The notes under the pieces are model-generated. The model worked only from the letters and a program-made list of their open reading frames with translations. It was not told the DNA's origin and ran no database searches. This document shows, one piece after another, positions 17,124 through 25,563 of a DNA stretch of 64,000 bases (the first letter of the stretch is position 1; every line of letters starts with the position of its first letter). The stretch spans positions 1 to 64,000 of the forward strand of contig JAPKCI010000004.1 in the NCBI GenBank assembly GCA_028823035.1, given 5' to 3'. The position numbers and the translations under genes were made by a program. The stretch is from Rubripirellula sp. (GTDB lineage Bacteria > Planctomycetota > Planctomycetia > Pirellulales > Pirellulaceae).

Positions 17124-17585
17124 TTAGCCGTAAATTTGATACAGCATCAGATAAACAAGCACTCCCGTGACGGAAACATATATCCACGCAGGATACGCAA
17201 AACGGACCAGACGCTTGTGCTCGGCTATCCGACCTTTCATCGCCAGAAAGACGGCACGAACCGCCAGCACTGGGACGATGATTGCTAGCATCAAGTGAGT
17301 GATCAGGATGCCGTAGTAGGTGTAGCGGGCGGCGGTGGACGCGACCTCCGGATCGGTGGGGAACTTGTTGTTCCATTCCCCGGTAGCCATGTAGAGCGAC
17401 AATTTGTGTAGCAAGTAAACCAACAGGAAGACCGCACTAACCCCAAGTGCCGAAAGCATCATGGTCTTATGACGCCGTACCAGTCCCCGACGGATATTGA
17501 TGAACCCCAGAACCAGTAGCACGGTTGCTATCAAATTCAATGCCGCTGTCAGGTGCGGCAAATTGCTGGCCAACGATTCCCACAT
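17124..17585 (-). CDS. DUF420 family membrane protein
   Basis: A 153-residue protein with four membrane segments (about 14-34, 42-62, 84-104 and 124-144). It shows the DUF420 pattern of histidines near the second and third segments (RRHKTMM, YYGILITHLMLAI). DUF420 proteins are usually encoded next to haem-copper oxidase and SCO genes and are thought to help oxidase assembly; no biochemical role is firmly assigned. Its ATG overlaps the SCO1 stop (TAATG at 17583-17587). It is the last gene of the cluster, before the terminator. Confidence 0.88.
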   Translation of the reverse strand: MWESLASNLPHLTAALNLIATVLLVLGFINIRRGLVRRHKTMMLSALGVSAVFLLVYLLHKLSLYMATGEWNNKFPTDPEVASTAARYTYYGILITHLMLAIIVPVLAVRAVFLAMKGRIAEHKRLVRFAYPAWIYVSVTGVLVYLMLYQIYG

Positions 17586-18265
17586 TACGACTTAACTCCA
17601 TTCATCATATCTCGAATCTTATCCTGCAGTTTGTTGAACTGAGCTTTCTCGGGCCAGCTGTAAAACCCTTCGATTTTTCCCTCGGGATCTACTAGCACAA
17701 AACGTTCGGTGTGGAACTTTTTATCCACTGGTTGCCGGAATATTTCGCCACCGACTCGACGGATATAAGTCAGATCTCCCGTCATGAACAACCATTGATC
17801 AGGGTCTGCACCAAACCGAGCAGCATACTCACGTAGGACTTCAGGAGTATCCGTTTCAGGATCAACAGAGATCGCAACGAACTTCACCCCCTCTCCGTCA
17901 AATTCGCTCTGCAGTTCCTTTAGTTTTTGATTCTGCTGTACGCAAATGCTCGGGCAGGTGCTAAAGAAGAAACTGACCACGTACGGCTGACCCAGCAATT
18001 GCTCGCTTTTGACGGTGTCTCCACTCCGCTCGATCAACTCAAACCGGCTGAGCCATTCCTCGTCTTCGGGTGGGTGACTGGGATCAGAGTTCTCGACAGC
18101 GGCTGACGCATTGGGAACGTTCGCTGGATCAGCTCCACCGTTACTGAACACAATGTCATCAGGCCCCAGCTGGTTGACGTTTGCATTGCCTCGATAGGCA
18201 CGGATTGCCAATCCCATGCCAACACCAGTCAGCAGAATGAACGCCAAAAATACAACTCTTCGCAT
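17585..18265 (-). CDS. SCO1/SenC copper chaperone
   Basis: SCO proteins deliver copper to the CuA site of cytochrome oxidase and handle thiols outside the membrane. The start at 18265 gives a membrane anchor (VVFLAFILLTGVGMGLAI) at residues 4-21 and lies 12 bases after the permease stop, so the longer frame to 18370 was not used. The thioredoxin-like domain carries the copper-binding pair in STCPSICVQQNQKL (CxxxC, about 112-116) and the third ligand, His, in KKFHTERFVLVDPEG near 200. Position among ctaA, ctaB and DUF420 supports a role in oxidase assembly. Confidence 0.93.
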   Translation of the reverse strand: MRRVVFLAFILLTGVGMGLAIRAYRGNANVNQLGPDDIVFSNGGADPANVPNASAAVENSDPSHPPEDEEWLSRFELIERSGDTVKSEQLLGQPYVVSFFFSTCPSICVQQNQKLKELQSEFDGEGVKFVAISVDPETDTPEVLREYAARFGADPDQWLFMTGDLTYIRRVGGEIFRQPVDKKFHTERFVLVDPEGKIEGFYSWPEKAQFNKLQDKIRDMMNGVKS

Positions 18266-18276
18266 GACAAAGATTC

Positions 18277-19161
18277 CTAAACGATAACATCGACTTTGCG
18301 ACTCCCGCTCATCAATCGCCACGCCAGCATGAGAGCAAGAACTGTCGCAATGACCGTGATCGCCCAGCAAACCGGCGAAGACGGCGAAAAACCGGACGCT
18401 GAAAAATCAATCTGTGGAAAGAGCAGACGCCGCAATTCGACCATGGAGTAACTGAGCGGGTTTGCTCTCATCATAGCACCGAGGATCCACTGACCAACGC
18501 TCGCATCAGCACCCAACGCGGGAATCGGAAAGAAGGTACCACTAAGCAGCCACATCGGCATCAAGCCCAACATCATGATGGCATGAAATCCCTGAGTACT
18601 CTCCATCGGCCAAGCAACAATCATTCCCAAAGCACACATTGCCACTGCCACCAGTGCCAACAGCCCCAGCAAGGGAATCAAAGACCAGCCGGGTGCGGCG
18701 GTTCCAATCAGTAATACAAGAGCTAGAAAGAATAAAGCTTGGACCCAGGCAATGGCTGCCCCTCCCATCACCTTACCGACTAACACTGGCCACCTGCCAA
18801 CGGGTGCGACCAACACTGCCTGCATGAAGCCTTCCCGGCGATCCTCAATCACGGAGATCGTGGAAAAGATCGCAGTAAAAAGTACAATCAGGGCCAAAGT
18901 TCCAGGAAGAAAGAACTTTAAAAAATCAAGCTCGCCCGCACTCTGAAAAGCCCCGCTGAGTCCTGTTCCAAAAAGCACCCAGAACAATAGTGGCTGAACC
19001 ACTGCTGCGGTGACACGATTTCTCTGACGAAAAAACCTGACCCATTCCCGCTTGGCGAGCATCCAGGCTGCGGCCATACCATCACCGGCCCGCTCAGCAG
19101 GCGCAGTCATCGCCGATCGTTCAGGATGCTGCTTTTCGATTGGCTTGGACAATGAGTTCAT
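18277..19161 (-). CDS. ABC-2 type transporter permease
   Basis: The product from ATG 19161 (294 residues) has six hydrophobic segments and the layout of ABC-2 permeases (DrrB/NodJ class), with family-like text such as FFLPGTLALIVLFTAIF and IMMLGLMPMWLLSGTFFPI. The longer frame to 19299 would overlap the ATPase gene and lacks protein character, so it was not used. It pairs with the ATPase 50 bases upstream. Lying between ctaB and SCO1, it probably serves respiratory-chain assembly, but the substrate is unknown. Confidence 0.88.
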   Translation of the reverse strand: MNSLSKPIEKQHPERSAMTAPAERAGDGMAAAWMLAKREWVRFFRQRNRVTAAVVQPLLFWVLFGTGLSGAFQSAGELDFLKFFLPGTLALIVLFTAIFSTISVIEDRREGFMQAVLVAPVGRWPVLVGKVMGGAAIAWVQALFFLALVLLIGTAAPGWSLIPLLGLLALVAVAMCALGMIVAWPMESTQGFHAIMMLGLMPMWLLSGTFFPIPALGADASVGQWILGAMMRANPLSYSMVELRRLLFPQIDFSASGFSPSSPVCWAITVIATVLALMLAWRLMSGSRKVDVIV

Positions 19162-19210
19162 ATCGATGATTTGTTCTCTGACTGGCCTGGGATGATGCTG
19201 GTGATGTCCC

Positions 19211-20167
19211 TCATGCGACAAACGCCTGCCCTGTTTTGGCGATGAAGACGTCCTCGAGACTGGGGCGACCAATATTGATGGACTGAGCCTCCTCGCCAAG
19301 TGTTTCGATCAGTGCTGGAACCAACGTGGCTGGCGACTCGGCTTGCAATCGCAATTGATGGTGCAATCGCTGCGGCGACAATCCCAGCTGATCACGCAGC
19401 ATTTGCTCCGCACGCACAACGTCATTGGCAACAATTGTAATGATGCCCCCACCCATTTCGCTGCGCAGTTCATGCGGCGAACCGTCTGCAATCAACTTTC
19501 CCTGAGACATGATCGCAACACGGTCAGCCTTGTCAGCCTCTTCCAATAAATGGGTCGTTAACAGGACAGCGATCCCATCATCAGCCATTGCGCGAATGGC
19601 AGTCCAAAGATTCAATCTCGCTGCCGGATCCAACCCTGTGCTTGGTTCATCGAGCAACAGCAACCGCGGTCGATGCAACATCCCCTTGGCAAGCTCAACT
19701 CGACGCTTCAGGCCACCCGAAAGAACTTCGCAGCGATCGTGGCGGCGGTCTGTCAAATCCAACTGTTCAAGCAAGGCATCCCGGCGACGCTGCAGTTCTC
19801 CCCCGTGGATGCCGTAAAGAGCACCTTGGCAGGCAATATTTTCATCAACTGTCAGCTTCTTGTCCAAACTCGGCGATTGAAACACGATTCCAATCTGCTC
19901 TCGCACATGTAGCGGTTGGGTTCCGCTCTCGAATCCACCGATGCGAACCTCACCACGCTGTATCGGCAACAAGGTACAAAGCAAGCGAAAAAGTGTCGTC
20001 TTACCACTGCCATTGGGACCAAGTAACGCAAATATCTGGCCTGCCAGAACATCGAAATCGACGCCACGCAACGCGGCGTTGTCACCATAATCATGGTGCA
20101 GTTCCCGCACCGTACAGACGGTATCGCAATGCGGTTGATCGCTCTCGGTCACCGGATCACTCACCAA
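19211..20167 (-). CDS. ABC transporter ATP-binding protein
   Basis: A 318-residue ATPase with Walker A (LLGPNGSGKTT, about 48-58), the signature LSGGLKRRVELAKG (about 146-159), Walker B with DEPSTGLDP (about 167-178) and the switch histidine in LLTTHLLEEAD. It has the DrrA/CcmA-like form with a roughly 80-residue C-terminal extension after the nucleotide-binding core. It overlaps the 3' end of ctaB by seven bases and is followed by its permease. The family exports drugs, lipids or polymers; here the setting suggests a cofactor or assembly role, which is inference only. Confidence 0.92.
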   Translation of the reverse strand: MVSDPVTESDQPHCDTVCTVRELHHDYGDNAALRGVDFDVLAGQIFALLGPNGSGKTTLFRLLCTLLPIQRGEVRIGGFESGTQPLHVREQIGIVFQSPSLDKKLTVDENIACQGALYGIHGGELQRRRDALLEQLDLTDRRHDRCEVLSGGLKRRVELAKGMLHRPRLLLLDEPSTGLDPAARLNLWTAIRAMADDGIAVLLTTHLLEEADKADRVAIMSQGKLIADGSPHELRSEMGGGIITIVANDVVRAEQMLRDQLGLSPQRLHHQLRLQAESPATLVPALIETLGEEAQSINIGRPSLEDVFIAKTGQAFVA

Positions 20168-21213
20168 AACAACCGCAAGGTAACAACCGCCAACACTGCA
20201 GGCAGGACCAGCAAAGACGATCGCAAAAGTTTCCGGGCTGTAGAATCATCGGGACAGCGGGCAAAGCGAACAGACGCAAGGAGCATTGGCCAAGCCGCAG
20301 CAGTCACGGCAAGCGATCCGATAATGGCACCTGGTAAACCCGCGGGCATACAACACAAAGTCACTCCAAGCCCAATCAACACAGCTGACCCGGAAATACT
20401 TTGCCACCCTGCACTGCGGCCGGTCGGTTCCTCAGTCGTCGTCATTTTGAATCCTGCCTCGCCGTATTGGCGGCGATAGATCCAGGCGATCGACATGAAG
20501 TGAGGGTACTGCCATGCGGCCAATACACCGACCAACAACCATCCAGTCCAATCAGTGAGCTCGCCCCCTGTTGCGGTGTATCCGATTAACACGGGGATCG
20601 CACCCGCAACCGCACCAACGGTTGTGTTCCATGCCGTGCGAATTTTCATCGGCGTGTAAACAAGGACGTACAGCAACCAGGTAACAACCCCGACAGCGGC
20701 AGGCTCGACACCGAAACAGACGCCGAGAACAGCGGTGCCAACCAATCCCAGAAATGCTGTAAACAGGACCGCGGGAGCGGTCGCGAGACGGCCTGAAGGA
20801 ATCGGTCGATTCGCTGTCCGGGTCATTCGGCAATCGATTACTCGTTCCCAAATTTGGTTGGCGGCTCCCGCACTGCCGGCAACAGCTGCTGTACCCACAA
20901 GCAGCCAAACCAAACTGCCCGCCGAAACGAATCCAGCAGCCCCCATCATCGCCGTAGCACACGTGGTCACCAAAATCATGACGACAATGCGAGGCTTGGT
21001 GAGTTGCACGTAATCAGCCAGAACAGCAATCATCGCCGGTCCACTTTCGGTGGCGTCAAGACTGTCCTTGCTCTTTGGCTGGCTGCCCTGCTCCACTTTC
21101 CCCGTTGCATCGGCGTCAACTGTCCGCTCACAAGCGTACGACGCCGAACTACTCAAACGAGTGTCCGGACAAGACGCAGAAGCGGTATCGGCTGGAAGGA
21201 GATCAGTTGCCAT
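20161..21213 (-). CDS. ctaB: Protohaem IX farnesyltransferase (haem O synthase)
   Basis: This membrane prenyltransferase adds a farnesyl group to haem B, making haem O for cytochrome oxidase. The 350-residue protein has an N-terminal polar extension of about 65 residues before the family core, then VQLTKPRIVVMILVTTCAT and the conserved aspartate-containing NQIWERVIDCRMTRTANRPIPSGR region (shown in short: DCRMTRTANRP) near residue 132, with about eight membrane segments. The extension is longer than in most CtaB proteins, so a later start is possible. It lies 14 bases after ctaA, and haem A synthase acts on its product. Confidence 0.93.
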   Translation of the reverse strand: MATDLLPADTASASCPDTRLSSSASYACERTVDADATGKVEQGSQPKSKDSLDATESGPAMIAVLADYVQLTKPRIVVMILVTTCATAMMGAAGFVSAGSLVWLLVGTAAVAGSAGAANQIWERVIDCRMTRTANRPIPSGRLATAPAVLFTAFLGLVGTAVLGVCFGVEPAAVGVVTWLLYVLVYTPMKIRTAWNTTVGAVAGAIPVLIGYTATGGELTDWTGWLLVGVLAAWQYPHFMSIAWIYRRQYGEAGFKMTTTEEPTGRSAGWQSISGSAVLIGLGVTLCCMPAGLPGAIIGSLAVTAAAWPMLLASVRFARCPDDSTARKLLRSSLLVLPAVLAVVTLRLFW

Positions 21214-21227
21214 GAGAATGAAGGCGT

Positions 21228-22298
21228 TCAGGCTGACTCAGGTTTGAGGATCGAATCGGAGACACCGTATTGTTTTTGCTCGCGTTCAGACATTTCATGC
21301 GTGCCGCTGGTCGCCGCAACGCGGCGACAATGACGCACTCGCAGCATTCGAATCCATAACATGGCCGAAACCGCCAGTATCAGGGATCCAGTCGCCACAT
21401 GAGACGTCACGATGATCGAGTCGATGAACCCCTTGGCTCGGACGAGAAAACCAGTCGAACCCGGCACCCACTCGAGGAAAGAGGGCCATCCATAATTGAC
21501 GACCCATGTTCCCACCCCAAGTGTGATCTGAACAGCTACTAATCCTATCAGGAAAGCGGCTGGTCGCGTAAGTGTCAAATCGCCGCAGCGACGGATCCGG
21601 ACCCAACACACCATCGTCACAAACCACAGTAAAAATGCGAGAATCACGTGCGTGGCCACGATCATGGCGAAACCACCGGGTGCGGCATTTGGCTGCACAT
21701 GCCTCAGTTGGGCTCCCAGAACCAACTGCAGATAGCTCAATGCGACCAGTGTCCCGGCTGACCAAAGCTGCAAAATTCCAATCGGACCTTGAACAGAAGG
21801 CGTCAAGTACGTCCGCCAATGGCGACTGGTAACCACGGCCGTTGCAACACAAAGAGCGAAAAAGGCGGGTCCGAAACACCCGTGCAGCATCGCCAATGTT
21901 CGATCCCCGAGAACGACACGCATGCCGCCCAACAGTCCCTGCGTGATCACGGCGATCAGTAAGCCAACAGCTAAGACAAGAACCCAGCGTCTGGGTTCTT
22001 TCAAGTAAGCCGTCACCACGATTGCAATGGCGACCAACCCAACCACCGCGCCCAGCAGACGATGACCGTGTTCGATGAACAAGTCAAAGGGTCCCAGCAG
22101 CCATGTCTTGTAGGGATAGAGGAACAGGTTGTAGCCGTAGGTTCCCGGCCAGTCGGGAACAGCCATTCCGGCATCGTAAGTCGTTACCAAGCCACCCACC
22201 CAGATCAATGGCCAGACCAGACAAACGAGCAGGACAGCCAGGCGGTGAACCAGGCAAGCGGATTGATTCGAATCGACAGAGTGCTCAGTTGAAGACAT
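21228..22298 (-). CDS. ctaA: Haem A synthase (COX15/CtaA)
   Basis: CtaA oxidises the C8 methyl group of haem O to give haem A. From ATG 22298 the product has 356 residues and about eight membrane segments. Conserved histidines that bind haem appear in FIEHGHRLLGAVVG and MLHGCFGPAFFALC in the first half, and in ATHVILAFLLWFV and SHVATGSLILAV in the second. The first segment ends in the family text TYDAGMAVPDWPGTYG. The start is eight bases after the small gene upstream. ctaB follows, so the haem A pathway is encoded as a unit. Confidence 0.93.
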   Translation of the reverse strand: MSSTEHSVDSNQSACLVHRLAVLLVCLVWPLIWVGGLVTTYDAGMAVPDWPGTYGYNLFLYPYKTWLLGPFDLFIEHGHRLLGAVVGLVAIAIVVTAYLKEPRRWVLVLAVGLLIAVITQGLLGGMRVVLGDRTLAMLHGCFGPAFFALCVATAVVTSRHWRTYLTPSVQGPIGILQLWSAGTLVALSYLQLVLGAQLRHVQPNAAPGGFAMIVATHVILAFLLWFVTMVCWVRIRRCGDLTLTRPAAFLIGLVAVQITLGVGTWVVNYGWPSFLEWVPGSTGFLVRAKGFIDSIIVTSHVATGSLILAVSAMLWIRMLRVRHCRRVAATSGTHEMSEREQKQYGVSDSILKPESA

Positions 22299-22305
22299 AG
22301 TTCGA

Positions 22306-22488
22306 TTATCGACCCTGATTTTGGCTCCAACGAAAAACTCGTTCGGCAACCATCCCACCTAGCACGCAACCACCACCCGAGAACAGCGCCAAAGCCACCA
22401 TCCCCGCAAAGCCAGAGGCTGTCATTAAACCATAGCCAATGCCCAAACCGACGACGGCTCCAATGGTTCGATAAGCTTGCTCACTCAT
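22306..22488 (-). CDS. Small membrane protein between cytochrome c and CtaA
   Basis: A 60-residue protein (68 if the ATG at 22512 is used) with two hydrophobic stretches, AVVGLGIGYGLMTASGF and AGMVALALFSGGGCVLGGMVA, and a basic C-terminus. No family was recognised. Its tight packing between the dihaem cytochrome gene and ctaA (8-base gap downstream) suggests it is real and belongs to the oxidase-assembly operon. Confidence 0.7.
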   Translation of the reverse strand: MSEQAYRTIGAVVGLGIGYGLMTASGFAGMVALALFSGGGCVLGGMVAERVFRWSQNQGR

Positions 22489-22536
22489 GTCAATTTCCGT
22501 TTTCACGACCACCAGAATTCAGTCCACTGTTGAACT

Positions 22537-23748
22537 TCATTGTGGCGACGATAGCTGCTGGACATATCTGACAAGGTCCCCTATTTCGTCGACCGTCAAT
22601 CCCTTTCCGTTCGATTCTTGCACCACTTCAACCGCAGGCATCGGTGTCCCGGCAATTCCCTGCGTGATACGTCGGTACAACGACGCTGCATCCCCACCAC
22701 CATGGAAGACACCGTCCTGTAAATTCCGCGGCTTGATCAACCGTGGTCGCAAGGCTCCGGCGTCACGGAAAGGCTTCATCGCGGCATGATCGTCAGGCGT
22801 CAGCCCAATTTTTGTTGAATACTCTTTCGTCCAGTCGTCATAATCCAAAGTTTGCAAACTGCCATCGCCCCCCGGACCGTGACAGCCAACACAGTTGGCA
22901 ATTCTGCCATGAAAAAATTCCTTCCCTCTCTTCACAGAGTCAGCCAACTCGTCACTCTTAAGTTCAGCCATCGCGGGGGCAGCAACCTCATTCTCTGCTG
23001 CCTCAGCCCAACCCGCATGAACGCGATCAACAACCTGCTGCACCACCTCACCGCCTTCGGTAGATGCCTTGCTTGCCAGTCGCAATTCCGCTTCGGGCAG
23101 CTCTGTCCCATAATCAAGTTCGTCGACTGCCGCTGCAGTCATGCGTCGTTCCACCTCACCACGTGTTGACAGGTAAACAACGTAGTCGACCAACGCGTCG
23201 AGATCATCCGGGTCCAACAATGCGAAAGATGGCATGGCGGTACCCGGGATTCCCTTGACCAACAAATCACGAATGTCCTGGCGTGTGGGTTTCAGCCCCC
23301 GCAACGTAGATTTCCATTTAAAGACCCCATGACGGAAATCACGAGGGTACGGGTTTTGGAAAACACTGGCTGGGCCAGCGCCGCTTCCCTCCAGCGCGTG
23401 GCATGTCACGCAGTGCTCGCGAAACAACCCTTGGTGCGTTCCATCCCTCTCACTACTAGCAGGACCACCCGCACGTACCAGGTTCCTCGTGCTCAGTGGC
23501 AAGGTCTGCAACGACGATCGCTCAGGCCAAGTCGGTTCATCAGGTGTCCCGTACAGTTCGCGAGCGACATCACTCGCGTCCTGGCCGGCTGCCGCAGTCG
23601 GCACAGAACGTGACCTCGCCAACGACAACGAGTGAACGTCGTTGGGCCGAAACTCTTCGATTCGGGCATCACACCCGATCAAACAGCAGACGACAATGGC
23701 CAAAAATGAGTAACGCACATTACTTTCGGGGGAATCAGAATAAGACAA
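22537..23748 (-). CDS. Dihaem cytochrome c lipoprotein
   Basis: The 403-residue precursor has a lipoprotein signal (VVCCLIGCDA, cysteine near residue 26), so the mature protein should be lipid-anchored outside the cytoplasmic membrane. Two class I haem sites are visible: CVTCH near residue 112 with a possible Met ligand in PGTAMPSF, and CVGCH near 288 with TPMPAV downstream. Between them is a stretch of about 90 residues without known motif. It is the first gene of the oxidase-assembly cluster and may pass electrons to the oxidase, but no oxidase subunit gene is in the window. Confidence 0.88.
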   Translation of the reverse strand: MSYSDSPESNVRYSFLAIVVCCLIGCDARIEEFRPNDVHSLSLARSRSVPTAAAGQDASDVARELYGTPDEPTWPERSSLQTLPLSTRNLVRAGGPASSERDGTHQGLFREHCVTCHALEGSGAGPASVFQNPYPRDFRHGVFKWKSTLRGLKPTRQDIRDLLVKGIPGTAMPSFALLDPDDLDALVDYVVYLSTRGEVERRMTAAAVDELDYGTELPEAELRLASKASTEGGEVVQQVVDRVHAGWAEAAENEVAAPAMAELKSDELADSVKRGKEFFHGRIANCVGCHGPGGDGSLQTLDYDDWTKEYSTKIGLTPDDHAAMKPFRDAGALRPRLIKPRNLQDGVFHGGGDAASLYRRITQGIAGTPMPAVEVVQESNGKGLTVDEIGDLVRYVQQLSSPQ

Positions 23749-24339
23749 TCACCAGCCCCCATTCAACCGCGAAACCGCGATCCTCGCAAACGCTACCCAT
23801 TGTCGCACCCAAACGGGAATCAACTATCTCTCGCTAGTCTCAGGGGTGGTGTGATCGGGCAAGGGAAGCGATTAAGACCCTATTTCCCCAAGAAACCTGC
23901 AGTAGACGGACAACCGAGAGCCTCTCGCACGGCTTAAGCCAAAAGGGAAAGCGTGCAACGATGCAACAACGGACTCCTCGGAACTGAGTTCGGTCTGTCA
24001 CGATTTGGACACTGCTAACAGCACTACCAATTCAGACCTGCGGTAACGTCAATCTCCAATAGTGATTCCGCACACGACTGCTAACAAGCCCGCAGCAGAC
24101 AAGCAACGCAGCGTGTATGAATGACGATGCGGCATCGATGACAAGATGAATGCCATGTCATCCGCGGTCAAGCATCTATTTCGCGAACAATGGGTAATGG
24201 CCCCAATCAAGACGATTCCGGGACCGCGACCAAGCAGATCCTTCACTCGGTCGATGGCCTCGCCGACGCAAGGTCTTGCGAGACCATCCTGTTTGCTAAC
24301 GCGCCAAGCCGACCAACTCGGGAAACTGACCGAAAACGA
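23749..24339. other. Intergenic region of about 590 bases
   Basis: It holds the upstream region of the cytochrome gene on the minus strand and the downstream region of the cupredoxin-like gene. Short frames are present, including a 65-codon minus-strand frame at 24049-24246 with one hydrophobic stretch, but none looks convincingly coding. No RNA gene or repeat was recognised. Confidence 0.35.
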
Positions 24340-25110
24340 TCAGTCAGCACTGAGCGAGTCGGCAGGAATCACTACCGTGCCAAGATCGTTCATACCAGGT
24401 TTGATGTCGACCTTGAATCGGCTGCGACTCCATTCCTCTTGCTTGCCATCAACCGTGACTTCCTTGATCCCACCTGCCTCATGGTAGACACGGAAAACCA
24501 GCTCATCACCGACAGGAAGACCTTTGATGATCAGGTCGCCATTGTCGTCGCTGGCGGCTACAAATGGGTGATCAAGTACAACAATATAAGACCTCATCCA
24601 AGGATGAATGTTGCAATCAACAGGGATAGGAGCCGGCTCACTTTCCTCGAGTGCAACCGTCTTTTCCTGACCGGCAGGAATCGTGAAGTTCTGCTGTTTG
24701 TTATTGAAAAATCCAAGGTTGGCGTTATGTCCAACAGTATCGGGATTTGTCACTTTAAGGGTGTCACCCGTTTGTGCAATCACGATATGTGGTTCGAAGC
24801 GGCACTTGTCGTTTGCCAGCGTGAGTATCTTTTTCGCTGGTGGTACGTCATCCAACTTGGAACCACCGCGGCCGGTGTAAACATAGACAACGACATTCTT
24901 CAAACCTTTGTTCTTGGGGTTCACCAAGAGGCGTTCGTTCATCAGTTTGCCTTGGCCACAAAACTGAACGTCTTTGTTGACGTCGATGGCCGAAGGATTC
25001 GGTGCAGCACCGCCGTACTCGAAATGGATCTTAAGATCGCCCTTCTGTGCCATCGCGGGCACCGAGGACATGAACAGAAAGGCAACGGCGGGTAACATCA
25101 ATATCTTCAA
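24340..25110 (-). CDS. Secreted cupredoxin-like copper protein
   Basis: A TTG codon at 25110 is taken as the start: it is eight bases downstream of an AAGGAG ribosome site and opens a clean signal peptide (MKILMLPAVAFLFMSSVPAMA). The product has 256 residues. Its core resembles plastocyanin-like domains found in methylamine-utilisation-type proteins: NPDTVGHNANLG supplies a histidine, and DCNIHPWMRS supplies a Cys, His and Met in type 1 copper order. The C-terminal part (GDLIIKGLPVGDELVFRVYHE) is like a carboxypeptidase-regulatory or cupredoxin-associated sandwich. It probably binds copper in the periplasm and carries electrons. It stands alone. Confidence 0.8.
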   Translation of the reverse strand: MKILMLPAVAFLFMSSVPAMAQKGDLKIHFEYGGAAPNPSAIDVNKDVQFCGQGKLMNERLLVNPKNKGLKNVVVYVYTGRGGSKLDDVPPAKKILTLANDKCRFEPHIVIAQTGDTLKVTNPDTVGHNANLGFFNNKQQNFTIPAGQEKTVALEESEPAPIPVDCNIHPWMRSYIVVLDHPFVAASDDNGDLIIKGLPVGDELVFRVYHEAGGIKEVTVDGKQEEWSRSRFKVDIKPGMNDLGTVVIPADSLSAD

Positions 25111-25563
25111 TGGTGTCTCTCCTTTGGAGGGATCAAATGGGCGTCGAACGGCAACAAACAACACTGTCCTCTCAGTGTAACCGACCAGATCAGAATCGCA
25201 CGAATCAAAAACGCGATGGAACTGGGTTCATGGCACCGGTAGGCTCGTGCCGAAGAGGAAGAGCGACGACTGAAAAGCCTTGAATACTTGCAGTCGCCAC
25301 CCATCAAATTAGTCTTCAACTAAGAAAGTGCCATCCCATGGGTGGGGCTGTGGAGCGGATGGCAGAACAACAATCTTCGGCAGGACGTTCGCAATTCTAT
25401 TCGCTAGTGGGAGATTGTCTACCACTAAAGGCAAATAAGACCCGCTAAAAAACCGTTCCCTCTCTTGGCTGGGTGTCGCCTGTCGAAGCTCCGCGTCAGC
25501 CTCTAAATTGCCATCTTGTTTCCCTTTGCATGCAAATTTGCCAGGTAATTTTAGGTATTCGCG
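25111..25563. other. Divergent region between cupredoxin gene and purD
   Basis: About 450 bases between two divergent starts. It includes the AAGGAG ribosome site of the cupredoxin-like gene (about 25118-25126) and must contain both promoters. Purine-gene riboswitch features were looked for before purD and none was recognised. Frames in this stretch lack protein character. Confidence 0.35.

Noticed and set aside
24049-24246. 65-codon minus-strand frame with a hydrophobic stretch
   Set aside because: No ribosome site, no family features and poor operon fit; could be a small protein but evidence is too thin.
25111-25563. Riboswitch before purD
   Set aside because: No purine-type or other known aptamer core could be recognised by eye.
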